Below are positions 35,734 to 44,733 of a stretch of 64,000 nt of DNA, piece after piece (position 1 is the first letter of the stretch; every line of letters starts with the position of its first letter). Below the pieces are notes generated by a model that worked only from the letters and a program-made list of their open reading frames with translations, was not told where the DNA came from and did no database searches. The position numbers and the translations under genes were made by a program. The stretch spans positions 62,001-126,000 of the forward strand of contig CACZFT010000003.1 in NCBI GenBank assembly GCA_902780535.1. The letters are read 5' to 3'. Source of the DNA: an uncultured Selenomonas sp. (GTDB lineage: Bacteria > Bacillota > Negativicutes > Selenomonadales > Selenomonadaceae).

Positions 35734-37001
35734 TCATCCATGGAATCCGCCTCATCGATCTCCGAAGCGACATAGCAGGTGCCATCCCCCTGTTTCGTCG
35801 CTTCGGCACGCGCGGCGCTGCCATGGAAAATCAGCTTGTCAAGCGGCGTTCCTGCTTTGCATTGCGCGACACCGGCATTGGCTTGCACGCGCTTCATGCG
35901 CTCGTCCATCGCGTACATTTCCTGCAGCTGCTTTTGGAATTTTTCTACATCCAGCCGCACCTCTTCCGCTGGATGTACGCCCCTGAGCAGCACACCGAAC
36001 TCGTCGCCGCCCATGCGGACTTTGAGGTCGTTTGGGAAAACATCGCCGAGCTCTTCCGCTGCAATCTTCAGCACGGCATCGCCGAGCTCATGTCCGTATT
36101 TCTCGTTGACCTCGCGAAAATGCTCGAGGTCGATGGAGACGAGTGTCAGCGCCTCGTCCTTGCATTCCGTTTCAACGAAGTGATGGAAATAATCACGGTT
36201 CGCGAGCCCTGTGAGCTTGTCCTCGCGCGAGAGGCGCTGAATCGTGTCCTTGTACTCGTTTTCCTGCGTCACATCGCGCGCGATGCCGACCGTGCCGATG
36301 ATCGTCTTGCCGTCCTCGTCAAAAATCGGCGTCTTGTACGTCTTGAGCTTCCGGAGGCCCTGCGCGCTCATGACTTGCTCGTCGAACAGGCACGTCTTGC
36401 GCGCCTTGATGACATCGTCCTCCGTCTCGACGCAGACGTAGTCGCTGCGCTCGTAGACAGCACGCGGGATGCCCCAGATGTAGTAATGGTCATGCCCCTC
36501 GATGTCCGAGCGCGGCTTGTTGACGGCCGTGCAGAACGCATCGTTGACATGGAGATGGAGCCCCTGGAGATCCTTGAACCAGATCATGTCCGGCAGCGTG
36601 TTGATCGTCTGCTCGAGATATGTCTCCGTGAGCCAGGCATCCTTCTCTGCCTTGAGGCGCTCCTGGAGCCTGCGGAAACGGAACTCCGCGAGTTCTCCGA
36701 GCGTCGCACTCGGCCAGACATCATCGACGCAGGCGAGGTCGTCTGCCGGGATCGAGCCCGGCTCGTCACAGCAGACAATGATCTTTCCCTCGGGGCCGAT
36801 GTCCTGGCGCAGCATCTGCATCTGGAGCGGCGCCTTGTCGTCAAGGAAGACGATCTGGTTCCCCCCCGCCGGCAGGCGCATGGAACGGGAAAACAGATGG
36901 AAGACATGCTCGAAGCGCGGCAGCGCCTCCATCTTCTTCCAGACGCGCACGACCCCCTCGTCAATGCCACGAATCCAGAAATGCAGCTGGACATGATACA
37001 T
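35730..37001 (-). CDS. PAS-GGDEF diguanylate cyclase
   Basis: 423 residues. Residues 1-120 are not recognised. A PAS domain lies at about 130-250 (INTLPDMIWFKDLQGLHLHVN, GTVGIARDVTQENEY). A GGDEF domain follows (LTGLANRDYFHHF, IDLEHFREVNEKYGHELGD, MGGDEFGVLL), so it should make cyclic di-GMP from two GTP. The inhibitory I-site RxxD expected five residues before GGDEF reads FPND, so product inhibition is probably absent. No membrane helix is seen; it is cytoplasmic. The ATG at 37001 follows GGGGG. Confidence 0.92.
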   Translation of the reverse strand: MYHVQLHFWIRGIDEGVVRVWKKMEALPRFEHVFHLFSRSMRLPAGGNQIVFLDDKAPLQMQMLRQDIGPEGKIIVCCDEPGSIPADDLACVDDVWPSATLGELAEFRFRRLQERLKAEKDAWLTETYLEQTINTLPDMIWFKDLQGLHLHVNDAFCTAVNKPRSDIEGHDHYYIWGIPRAVYERSDYVCVETEDDVIKARKTCLFDEQVMSAQGLRKLKTYKTPIFDEDGKTIIGTVGIARDVTQENEYKDTIQRLSREDKLTGLANRDYFHHFVETECKDEALTLVSIDLEHFREVNEKYGHELGDAVLKIAAEELGDVFPNDLKVRMGGDEFGVLLRGVHPAEEVRLDVEKFQKQLQEMYAMDERMKRVQANAGVAQCKAGTPLDKLIFHGSAARAEATKQGDGTCYVASEIDEADSMDD

Positions 37002-37041
37002 CGCAAAGTTCCCCCTCACAGAATTCTCTTCTTTACAATTT

Positions 37042-37070
37042 ATCATACACCAAAAAGCCCCCTTCTTCAA
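37042..37070 (-). promoter_or_regulatory. Promoter of the GGDEF gene, embedded in the mmdC terminator
   Basis: On the minus strand TTGAAG and TATGAT are 17 bases apart. The -35 box is in the loop and stem of the upstream terminator. Confidence 0.65.
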
Positions 37071-37083
37071 TGAGGAAGGGGGC
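37052..37083 (-). terminator. Terminator of the methylmalonyl-CoA operon (after mmdC)
   Basis: GCCCCCTTC / GAAGGGGGC-type stem followed by TTTTT on the minus strand, 25 bases after the mmdC stop. Confidence 0.9.
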
Positions 37084-37107
37084 CTGTTTCCTTAGTGAAT
37101 CAGAGAA

Positions 37108-37494
37108 TCAGCCGAGGATGACGAGGGAGTCATGCACTTTGACGCTCTGGCCGGCAGCGACGTTGAACGTCTTGACCGTGCCATCTGCATCTGCCGTGAT
37201 CTCGTTCTGCATCTTCATAGCCTCGAGGATGAGCAGGACATCGCCAGCCTTGACAGCCTGGCCTTCGGAAGCGACGAGCTTCACAATCTTGCCCGGCATA
37301 GGAGCGTCGATGGAATGCTCGCCAGCGCCTGCTGCGACAGCTGCCTTTGCAGGAGCGGCCTTCGGAGCCGGAGCTGCTGCTTTCGGAGCCGGAGCCGCTT
37401 TCGGTGCAGCCTTCGGAGCAGCACCTGCTGCCTTCACTTCTTCGACTTCGACTTCATAAGCGGTGCCATTGACCGTGATGTTGAACTTTTTCAT
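37108..37494 (-). CDS. mmdC: Biotin carrier subunit (gamma) of methylmalonyl-CoA decarboxylase
   Basis: 128 residues. A flexible Ala/Pro/Lys linker (residues 22-55) precedes a biotinyl domain with the biotin-accepting lysine in EAMKM near residue 93. It shuttles CO2 from the carboxyltransferase subunit MmdA to the membrane decarboxylase. It follows mmdE by 33 bases and is the last gene of the operon, before a strong terminator. Confidence 0.95.
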   Translation of the reverse strand: MKKFNITVNGTAYEVEVEEVKAAGAAPKAAPKAAPAPKAAAPAPKAAPAKAAVAAGAGEHSIDAPMPGKIVKLVASEGQAVKAGDVLLILEAMKMQNEITADADGTVKTFNVAAGQSVKVHDSLVILG

Positions 37495-37527
37495 TTGAAA
37501 ATTCCTCCAGTTTCTCAGCTTTGATTC

Positions 37528-37677
37528 TCAGCGCTTGCCGCCACGGGCAGCCAGGTTCCAAGCGTTGCTCGTGCGATGGATGCGCACAGCGACGACCTTG
37601 TTCCCCGTCATCATCTGGACCGCAGCCGAGATGGCAGCCACGACCTCAGGCGAGACGTCTTTTGCATTGATCTTCAT
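37528..37677 (-). CDS. mmdE: Methylmalonyl-CoA decarboxylase epsilon-type small subunit, 49 aa
   Basis: A 49-residue gene: MKINAKDVSPEVVAAISAAV, then QMMTGNKVVAVRIHRTSNAW and NLAARGGKR. It has GGGGGAA upstream of the ATG at 37677. Length, position between the A and C subunits and the conserved RxxHRTSNAWNLAARG tail fit the epsilon subunit known from Veillonella, which stabilises the complex and resembles the end of the delta subunit. Confidence 0.85.
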   Translation of the reverse strand: MKINAKDVSPEVVAAISAAVQMMTGNKVVAVRIHRTSNAWNLAARGGKR

Positions 37678-37698
37678 AGGTGTTCCCCCGATTCCAGA

Positions 37699-39234
37699 TT
37701 ACAATGGAATATTGGCATGCTTCTTGGCCGGGCCGACTTCGCGCTTGCTCGCGAGGGCGTTGAACGCCGTGATGACGAGCGGACGCGTCTCCTTCGGCTC
37801 GATGACCATGTCGACATAGCCGCGTTCTGCTGCGACATACGGGGTTGCAAATTCGTCGATGTAGTCCTGCGTCTTCTGCGCCTTGGCTTCCGGCTCTTCC
37901 TTGCGGAAGATGATGTTGGCTGCGCCAGCAGGGCCCATGACAGCGATCTCCGCCGTCGGCCAAGCCATGACCTGGTCAGCGCCGAGCTCGCGGCAGCACA
38001 TAGCGATGTAGGAACCGCCGTATGCCTTGCGCGTGATGACCGTGACCTTTGGCACCGTCGCCTCGCTGTATGCATAGAGCATCTTTGCGCCGTGGCGGAT
38101 GATGCCGTTGTGCTCCTGATCGACGCCCGGCAGGAAGCCCGGAACATCGACGAGCGTCAGCAGCGGAATGTTGAAGGCATCGCAGAAGCGGACGAAGCGT
38201 GCCGCCTTGTCGGAGGCATTGACATCGAGGCAGCCAGCCATGACGTTCGGCTGGTTTGCGACGATGCCGACGACGCGGCCGTCCATGCGCGCATAACCGA
38301 TGATGACGTTCTGCGCGAACATCTCCTGCACTTCGAAGAACTCGCCGTTATCGACGATGCCGCGGATGACGTCCTTCATGTCATACGGTGCATTCGGGTT
38401 GTCCGGAATGACCGTGTTGAGATCCTCATCCTGACGGTCCGGATCGTCCGTCGGATCGACGGCCGGAGCGTCTTCCATGTTGTTGCTCGGGAGGAAGGAC
38501 AGCAGCTCGCGGATCTTGGCGATGCAGTCATCCTCGTCCTCGCAAGCGAAGTGCGCGTTGCCGGAAACAGCGTTGTGCGTGACAGCGCCGCCGAGTTCCT
38601 CAGCCGTGACTTCCTCAGCCGTGACCGACTTGATGACGGCCGGGCCCGTGATGAACATCTGGCTCGTGCCCTTCACCATGAAGATGAAGTCCGTCAGAGC
38701 CGGGCTGTAGACAGCGCCGCCAGCGCACGGTCCCATGATGACGGAAATCTGCGGGACAACGCCCGAAGCCGCCGTGTTGCGGTAGAAGATGCCGGCATAG
38801 CCGGAGAGCGCGTCAACAGCTTCCTGGATGCGGGCGCCGCCCGAATCGTTGATGCCGATGCACGGTGCGCCCATCTTCATCGCGAGATCCTGAACCTTCC
38901 AGATCTTGTGCGCGTGCTTCTCGCCGAGCGCGCCGCCCGAGACCGTGAAGTCCTGAGCAAATGCGTAGACGAGGCGGCCGTCAACCGTGCCGTAGCCCGT
39001 GACAACACCGTCGGCCGGGAGATCCTGTTTCTCCATGCCGAAGTTCGTGCAGCGATGCTTCATGAACATATCGAGTTCGACGAACGTGCCTTCATCAAAG
39101 AGCTTCTCGAGGCGCTCGCGGGCCGTGTACTTGCCCTTCGCATGCTGCTTGTCGATGCGCTTCTGGCCGCCAGCCTGGCGGATGTGCTCTTTCTTGGCGT
39201 TCATCTGTTCAATTTTTTCCTGAACGGTTGCCAT
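37699..39234 (-). CDS. mmdA: Methylmalonyl-CoA decarboxylase / propionyl-CoA carboxylase type carboxyltransferase subunit alpha
   Basis: 511 residues of the acyl-CoA carboxyltransferase family: HRCTNFGMEKQDLPADGVVTGYG, NDSGGARIQEAVDAL, GPCAGGAVYSPALTDF, MAGCLDVNASDKAARF, DVPGFLPGVDQEHNGIIRHG. It transfers the carboxyl of (S)-methylmalonyl-CoA to biotin on MmdC, giving propionyl-CoA. In the Na+-pumping enzyme a membrane subunit MmdB then releases CO2; that gene is not in the window. The ATG at 39234 has AGGAGGG upstream. It is part of the operon from mutA to mmdC. Confidence 0.95.
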   Translation of the reverse strand: MATVQEKIEQMNAKKEHIRQAGGQKRIDKQHAKGKYTARERLEKLFDEGTFVELDMFMKHRCTNFGMEKQDLPADGVVTGYGTVDGRLVYAFAQDFTVSGGALGEKHAHKIWKVQDLAMKMGAPCIGINDSGGARIQEAVDALSGYAGIFYRNTAASGVVPQISVIMGPCAGGAVYSPALTDFIFMVKGTSQMFITGPAVIKSVTAEEVTAEELGGAVTHNAVSGNAHFACEDEDDCIAKIRELLSFLPSNNMEDAPAVDPTDDPDRQDEDLNTVIPDNPNAPYDMKDVIRGIVDNGEFFEVQEMFAQNVIIGYARMDGRVVGIVANQPNVMAGCLDVNASDKAARFVRFCDAFNIPLLTLVDVPGFLPGVDQEHNGIIRHGAKMLYAYSEATVPKVTVITRKAYGGSYIAMCCRELGADQVMAWPTAEIAVMGPAGAANIIFRKEEPEAKAQKTQDYIDEFATPYVAAERGYVDMVIEPKETRPLVITAFNALASKREVGPAKKHANIPL

Positions 39235-39315
39235 GTTTACCCTCCTAGTATTTCGCATTTTAATCTGCGTGATTTCTGCTTGTCAGCAGGGCTTGCAAGA
39301 CCCTTTGGGAGAGTC

Positions 39316-39732
39316 TCAGTCGCGCTGGCAGAGCTCGAGGAGGACGCCATGCGATGCTTTCGGATGAACGAACGCAATCTTCGCGCCGCCAGCACCCTTG
39401 CGCGGCTTCTCATCGATGAGGCGGACGCCCTTCTCTTTGAGGTCGGCGAGTGCCTGCTCGATGTTGTCAACGCGCAGTGCGATGTGCTGGATGCCGCCGC
39501 GGCCGTTGTTCTTCTCGATGAACTTCGCAATCGGAGAAGCCGGCTCCGTCGCTGCGAGCAGCTCGATCTCGCTGCCGTTCGGCGTCGGGAAGAAGCCCGT
39601 CGTAACTTTCTGCTCTGCGACAGTCTCTTCGCCGTTCGCGGGGAGGCCGAGCGCGTCACTCCAGAAAGCACCGACTTCCTTGAGGTCCGTGACAGCGATG
39701 CCGATATGGTCGACTCCTAAAACCTTGAACAT
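39316..39732 (-). CDS. mce: Methylmalonyl-CoA epimerase
   Basis: 138 residues of the glyoxalase/VOC fold: VLGVDHIGIAVTDL, GSEIELLAATE, GIQHIALRVDNIEQAL and HGVLLELCQ, with the metal ligands His and Glu in these motifs. It interconverts (R)- and (S)-methylmalonyl-CoA between the mutase and the decarboxylase. Lies between meaB and mmdA. Confidence 0.96.
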   Translation of the reverse strand: MFKVLGVDHIGIAVTDLKEVGAFWSDALGLPANGEETVAEQKVTTGFFPTPNGSEIELLAATEPASPIAKFIEKNNGRGGIQHIALRVDNIEQALADLKEKGVRLIDEKPRKGAGGAKIAFVHPKASHGVLLELCQRD

Positions 39733-39771
39733 AGTTTGTTGCCTCCTAAGACTTGCTCCACGAGCATGTGC

Positions 39772-40803
39772 TCAGCGGAGCATCTCCTTCATGATGTCAC
39801 CGACGACCGTGTACGGGTCGGTCTCGCGGGCCTTGATCTTTTCGACGTAGCCGTCGAGCCGCCCGTTGTCCACGATCTTGCCGGTGATATACTTTCCAAT
39901 GTTGCTCGAGAGGATGTCGAGCATCTCATCTTTCGTGCGCTTTGTCCGGCGTTCGGCCAAGATGCCATTTGCCTGGATGTACGCAAAGTGCTTCTCGATG
40001 TCAGCGATGAGCTCCTTGACACCGATGTTCTGGTTCGCGATGACCTTGTCAACGGGCGGGCGCCAGTAGCCGAGCGGAGCGTTCCCCGCGGCCGCGCTGC
40101 CGCCGACAGCCATGTGGTGGAACTGGTCCGCGAGCGCCTTCTGGGTGCTGTTCTGCTGGACTGGCCCATGGTCGTCGAGATCGAGCATCATGTTGATCTC
40201 GCGCACGAGCTTGTCCGCTCCATCATGGTCTGCCTTGTTAACGCAGAAGACATCGCCAATCTCGAGGATGCCGGCCTTGATGGCCTGAATGTCATCGCCC
40301 ATGCCGGGGATGAGCACGACCATCGTGGTGTCGGCTGCCTTGACGATGTCGACTTCGGACTGGCCGACGCCGACGGTTTCGACGAAAATGACATCTTTTC
40401 CGAAGGCATCCATCGCCTTGACCGCATCGGCCGTCTTGTGCGAAAGTCCGCCAAGGCTGCCGCGCGTGCCCATGCTGCGGATGAAGACGCCTTCATCGAG
40501 CGTGAGGCCGTTCATGCGGATGCGGTCGCCGAGGATGGCGCCTCCCGTAAACGGGCTCGTCGGATCGACGGCGATGATGCCGACGGTCTTCCCCTGATTA
40601 CGGTACTCGCGCGCGAGTTTGTCTGTGAGCGTGCTCTTGCCGGCTCCCGGAGGCCCGGTGACACCGAGAACGAACGCATGGCCCGTGCGTGGATAAAGCT
40701 TCTTCATGATTTCGGTCGCTTCATCATACTCGTTCTCGATGGCGGTAATGGCGCGGGAGAGGGCCAGGCGGTTGCCTTTGAGCACTTCTTCTGCAATATC
40801 CAA
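39772..40803 (-). CDS. meaB: Methylmalonyl-CoA mutase-associated GTPase MeaB
   Basis: 343 residues of the G3E-type MeaB/ArgK family: VTGPPGAGKSTLTDKLA (P-loop), VDPTSPFTGGAILGDRIRM, VETVGVGQSEVDI, and VNKADHDGADK. It protects and reloads the mutase with adenosylcobalamin. The start is a TTG at 40803 with AGGAGGG six bases upstream. It sits directly downstream of the mutase small subunit. Confidence 0.95.
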   Translation of the reverse strand: MDIAEEVLKGNRLALSRAITAIENEYDEATEIMKKLYPRTGHAFVLGVTGPPGAGKSTLTDKLAREYRNQGKTVGIIAVDPTSPFTGGAILGDRIRMNGLTLDEGVFIRSMGTRGSLGGLSHKTADAVKAMDAFGKDVIFVETVGVGQSEVDIVKAADTTMVVLIPGMGDDIQAIKAGILEIGDVFCVNKADHDGADKLVREINMMLDLDDHGPVQQNSTQKALADQFHHMAVGGSAAAGNAPLGYWRPPVDKVIANQNIGVKELIADIEKHFAYIQANGILAERRTKRTKDEMLDILSSNIGKYITGKIVDNGRLDGYVEKIKARETDPYTVVGDIMKEMLR

Positions 40804-40853
40804 GTGTCGCCCTCCTTAGAAGATGTAATTTCGTTGATTTCGCGTTTTTGAAA

Positions 40854-41249
40854 TCAGAGCTTCACATGCTCCTTGATGAACTTGACGACGTCCGTGGTCG
40901 GCGTGCCCGGCGTGAAGACTTCGGCAATGCCGGCTTCCTTGAGGGCAGGGATATCGGAGTCAGGGATGACACCGCCGCCGATGATCAGGACATCATCCAT
41001 GCCCTTCTCGCGGACGAGGTTGACGACTTTCGGGAACAGGTGGCCATGAGCACCGGAGAGGATACTCATCGCGACGACATTGACATCTTCCTGCAGAGCT
41101 GCTTCTGCGATCTGCTCCGGCGTCTGGCGGAGGCCCGTATAGATGACCTCGAAGCCCGCATCACGCAGGGCGCGCGCAACGACTTTCGCGCCGCGATCAT
41201 GACCATCGAGACCCGGCTTTGCAACTAATACTCTGATCTTCTTCTCCAT
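40854..41249 (-). CDS. mutB: Methylmalonyl-CoA mutase cobalamin-binding subunit
   Basis: 131 residues of a B12-binding domain. [17 protein letters not shown] carries the DxHxxG cobalt ligand motif, followed by [12 protein letters not shown] and [12 protein letters not shown]. The mutase is split here into a catalytic chain and this small chain, as in many Firmicutes and archaea. It is 22 bases downstream of the large subunit. The gene symbol is by convention; naming varies. Confidence 0.93.
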   Translation of the reverse strand: MEKKIRVLVAKPGLDGHDRGAKVVARALRDAGFEVIYTGLRQTPEQIAEAALQEDVNVVAMSILSGAHGHLFPKVVNLVREKGMDDVLIIGGGVIPDSDIPALKEAGIAEVFTPGTPTTDVVKFIKEHVKL

Positions 41250-41271
41250 TTTGAATGTCCCTCCACAAAAA

Positions 41272-42927
41272 TTACAGGTTCACATGTGCCTCATACTCGC
41301 CAAAGACTTCGCGCATGACGCCGCAGATTTCACCGAGCGTTGCATACGTCTTGACGGCCGCGAGGATATGCGGCATGAGGTTCTCGTTCTCGTCCTGGCA
41401 GGCTGCCTTGAGGTCTTTGAGTGCGGCCTCGACGGCGGCGTTGTCGCGCTTTGCCTTCATGTCATGCAGCTTTGCGACCTGGCGCTTGCCGACAGCCTCG
41501 TCGACTTTGAGGAGGTCTTTCGGCGGCTCCTCGTTTTCCATCTGGAACTTGTTGACGCCGACGATGACGCGGGCACCAGACTCGACATCCATCTGCCACT
41601 TGTAAGCGGAATCCTGGATCTCTTTCTGGATGTAGCCCTTCTCGATGGCTGCGACAGCGCCGCCCATCTCGTCAATCTTGTGGATGTAGTCCCAAGCCTC
41701 AGCCTCGAGCTTGTTCGTCATGGCTTCGACATAGTAGGAGCCGGCGAGCGGATCGATGACATCAGCGAGGCCGCTCTCATAAGCGACGATCTGCTGCGTG
41801 CGAAGTGCAATCGTGACGGATTCCTGCGTTGGGAGGGCAAGAGCCTCGTCGCGGGAGTTCGTGTGGAGGGACTGCGTGCCGCCCATGACAGCTGCTGCCG
41901 TCTGGAGTGCGACGCGCACGATGTTGTTGTTCGGCTGCTGAGCCGTCAGCATGGAGCCTGCCGTCTGCGTATGGAAACGGAGCTTCATGGACTTGTCCTT
42001 CTCAGCGTGGAAGCGCTCTTTCATGACCTTCGCCCAGATGCGGCGGGATGCGCGGAACTTCGCAACCTCTTCGAGGACATTGTTGTGAGCGTTCCAGAAG
42101 AACGAGAGACGGCCAGCGAAATCATCGATCTTGAGGCCAGCCTTGATGGCTGCCTCGCAGTATGCGATGCCGTCCGCGATCGTGAATGCGATTTCCTGTG
42201 CTGCCGTGGAACCAGCCTCGCGGATATGGTAGCCGGAGATGGAAATCGTGTTCCACTTCGGGACGTTCTTCGAGCAGAACTCGAAGATGTTCGTGATGAG
42301 GCGCATGGACGGACGCGGCGGGAAGATGTACGTGCCGCGTGCTGCATACTCCTTGAGGATATCGTTCTGGATCGTGCCGCGGAGCTGGTCTGCTGCGACG
42401 CCCTGCTTCTCTGCCACTGCGATGTACATCGCGAGCAGGACGGAAGCCGGGGCATTGATCGTCATGGACGTGGAGACTTTGCCGAGGTCGATCTTGTCAA
42501 ACAGGACTTCCATATCAGCGAGCGAATCGATCGCGACACCGACCTTGCCGACTTCGCCTTCCGAAATCGGATCATCGGAATCATAGCCGATCTGCGTCGG
42601 AAGATCGAATGCACACGAAAGGCCCGTCGCACCGTTCTCAATCAGCATGCGATAGCGCTTGTTGGACTCCTCAGCGGTCGAGAAGCCTGCATACATGCGC
42701 ATCGTCCAGAAGCGGCCGCGATACATCGTCGGCTGAACGCCGCGCGTGTATGGGTAAACGCCTGGGAAGCTGATTTCGTCTGCGTAATCCGTATCCTTGA
42801 TGTCGAGCGGCGTGTAGAGGCGCTGCTCCGGCAGGTGGTCACGCTCCGGGAAACGTGCGATGGCTTTTTCTACGCTCGCCTGATATTTTGCGAGCTCTGC
42901 CTGGATTTTCTCGTGTTCCGTGCTCAT
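41272..42927 (-). CDS. mutA: Methylmalonyl-CoA mutase catalytic subunit
   Basis: 551 residues covering the TIM-barrel part of the mutase: [81 protein letters not shown]-like [13 protein letters not shown]. It isomerises succinyl-CoA to (R)-methylmalonyl-CoA on the way to propionate. The ATG follows AGGAGG. It is downstream of the CoA-transferase gene by about 75 bases. Confidence 0.96.
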   Translation of the reverse strand: MSTEHEKIQAELAKYQASVEKAIARFPERDHLPEQRLYTPLDIKDTDYADEISFPGVYPYTRGVQPTMYRGRFWTMRMYAGFSTAEESNKRYRMLIENGATGLSCAFDLPTQIGYDSDDPISEGEVGKVGVAIDSLADMEVLFDKIDLGKVSTSMTINAPASVLLAMYIAVAEKQGVAADQLRGTIQNDILKEYAARGTYIFPPRPSMRLITNIFEFCSKNVPKWNTISISGYHIREAGSTAAQEIAFTIADGIAYCEAAIKAGLKIDDFAGRLSFFWNAHNNVLEEVAKFRASRRIWAKVMKERFHAEKDKSMKLRFHTQTAGSMLTAQQPNNNIVRVALQTAAAVMGGTQSLHTNSRDEALALPTQESVTIALRTQQIVAYESGLADVIDPLAGSYYVEAMTNKLEAEAWDYIHKIDEMGGAVAAIEKGYIQKEIQDSAYKWQMDVESGARVIVGVNKFQMENEEPPKDLLKVDEAVGKRQVAKLHDMKAKRDNAAVEAALKDLKAACQDENENLMPHILAAVKTYATLGEICGVMREVFGEYEAHVNL

Positions 42928-43001
42928 ATTGAGTTTTCCTCCTGGTTCAGTTCAGTTCTATTTTTTATATCTCTTTCAAGGGAAGACCCCTTGCACCTGG
43001 C

Positions 43002-44504
43002 TTATTTCTGCATCGTGCCATTCTTGAGGAAGCGCTCATGGAACGAGAACGCCTCTTCGAGGATGTGCGGCGTGTTCGCATGCTTCGTCGCTTCGTCTGC
43101 GCGATGGAAGTAGTCGAGCAGCAGCGGACGATAGTCTGGATGCGCGCAGTTGTTGATGATTTCGAGTGCGCGCTCATGCGGCGTCTTGCCGCGCAGATCC
43201 GCGATGCCCTGCTCCGTGATGATGATGTCGACATCGTGCTCCGTGTGGTCGATGTGCGAGCAGAACGGAACGATGGACGAAATCTTGCCATCTTTTGCCG
43301 TCGACGGCGTGTAGAAAATCGTGAGGTACGCGTTGCGCGCGAAGTCGCCGCTGCCGCCGATGCCGTTCATCATCTTCGTGCCCGTGATGTGCGTCGAGTT
43401 GACGTTGCCGTAGATATCGCACTCGATGGCCGTGTTCATGGCGATGACACCGAGACGGCGCACGACCTCTGGATTGTTCGAAATCTCTTCCGGACGGATC
43501 AGCAAGTACTTCTTGTACTTCTGGACATCCGCGTAGAAGCGCTTCAAGCCTTCCGGCGACGGGGAGAACGCCGTGCCCGATGCGAAGTTCAGCTTGCCTG
43601 CATCGATGAGGTCGAGCATGCCATCCTGGATGACTTCCGTGTAGACCGTGAGGTCTTTGAGATCGGAATCAACGAAGCCTGCCATGACGGCATTTGCGAC
43701 ATTGCCGACGCCCGACTGCAGCGGCAGCAGGTTCTTCGGCATGCGGCCGGCCTTGATTTCATCATCGAGGAACTTGAGCGTGAACTCGCTCATCTTCTTC
43801 GAATTCTCGTCAATCGGACGCAGGGAACGCGTGTGATCCGGGATGTCGCACGGGACGATGTAGAGAATCTTGTCCGGCGTGCAGGGGATGTACGGCGTGC
43901 CGATGCGGTCACTGGCCTTCACGATTGGAATCGGCAGGCGGTTTGGCGGATCGAGCGGGACGTAGACATCATGCATGCCTTCGAGGTCGAGCGGCTGGCT
44001 CGTGTTGACTTCGACGATGACTTTGTCAGCCTGCTGGACGAACGATGCGGCGTTGCCGAGCGACGTCGTCGGAATCAGGTTGCCGTCCTCGTCGATGGCG
44101 CATGCCTCAACCACCGCGACATCGATCTTGCCGAGATAGCCATAGCGTGCGAGCTGTGCCGACTCGGAGAGATGCAGGTCGAGATAGTTGACGCTGCCGT
44201 CATTGATCTCGGCGCGGAGCGACTTGTCCGTCTGGTACGGCAGGCGCGTCTTGATGCCATGGACATCAGCGAGCGCCGTGTCGAGCTCGGGGCCGACCGA
44301 AGCACCCGTCCAGAGATTGATCGTGAACGGATCCTTCTTCATGCGTTCGGCAAGCGCGAGCGGAACAGCTTTCGGATAAGCCGAACTCGTGAATCCGCTC
44401 ATGGCGACATTCATGCCGGGCTTGAAGAAAGCCGCAGCTTCCTCTGCAGAAACAATCTTGCTCTGCAGGCCCTTGTTGCGAACGCGGTCGAGAATATCAA
44501 TCAT
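43002..44504 (-). CDS. Succinate (acetate/propionate) CoA-transferase, Cat1 family
   Basis: 500 residues of the acetyl-CoA hydrolase/transferase family: MSGFTSSAYPKAVPLAL, GVGNVANAVMAGF, TEVIQDGMLDLIDAGK with the likely catalytic Glu, NGIGGSGDFARNAYL, ITEQGIADLRGKTPHERA. In this operon the natural role is propionyl-CoA:succinate CoA transfer, closing the propionate cycle without ATP cost; the exact substrate pair cannot be read from sequence. The ATG at 44504 (MIDILDR) follows AAGGGGG. It heads the propionate gene run and has its own promoter. Confidence 0.92.
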   Translation of the reverse strand: MIDILDRVRNKGLQSKIVSAEEAAAFFKPGMNVAMSGFTSSAYPKAVPLALAERMKKDPFTINLWTGASVGPELDTALADVHGIKTRLPYQTDKSLRAEINDGSVNYLDLHLSESAQLARYGYLGKIDVAVVEACAIDEDGNLIPTTSLGNAASFVQQADKVIVEVNTSQPLDLEGMHDVYVPLDPPNRLPIPIVKASDRIGTPYIPCTPDKILYIVPCDIPDHTRSLRPIDENSKKMSEFTLKFLDDEIKAGRMPKNLLPLQSGVGNVANAVMAGFVDSDLKDLTVYTEVIQDGMLDLIDAGKLNFASGTAFSPSPEGLKRFYADVQKYKKYLLIRPEEISNNPEVVRRLGVIAMNTAIECDIYGNVNSTHITGTKMMNGIGGSGDFARNAYLTIFYTPSTAKDGKISSIVPFCSHIDHTEHDVDIIITEQGIADLRGKTPHERALEIINNCAHPDYRPLLLDYFHRADEATKHANTPHILEEAFSFHERFLKNGTMQK

Positions 44505-44616
44505 CAGAAATCCCCCTTGTTCATACGCATGGGAAGCTATAACCAAAATAAATAGTTGCTATATGCTATAATTATGGTTTATGCTACGCCCATATCTCAT
44601 TTATATCCCAATCAAT

Positions 44617-44645
44617 AGAATATCACATACAGAAAAAGCCGTCAA
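44617..44645 (-). promoter_or_regulatory. Promoter of the CoA-transferase/propionate genes, inside the rex terminator
   Basis: On the minus strand TTGACG and TATTCT are 17 bases apart. The -35 box is formed by the second arm of the rex terminator. The leader from here to 44504 is about 110 bases and AT-rich; I see no clear Rex operator in it. Confidence 0.75.
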
Positions 44646-44665
44646 GATTGCTCCGACGGCTTTTT
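44633..44665. terminator. Terminator of the folC-rex operon (symmetric)
   Basis: AAAAAGCCGTC and GACGGCTTTTT form an 11-bp stem with an 11-base loop, 69 bases after the rex stop. Confidence 0.9.
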
Positions 44666-44733
44666 GTCATATTTTCTCTTATTTTTACGTCAATTTTTCA
44701 GAGTTTGCCCGTTGACGGGCGAGCTCGCCCGCT

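Noticed and set aside
44520-44616. A Rex operator in the CoA-transferase leader
   Set aside because: The region is AT-rich, but I could not find a convincing TTGTGA-N6-TCACAA type palindrome.
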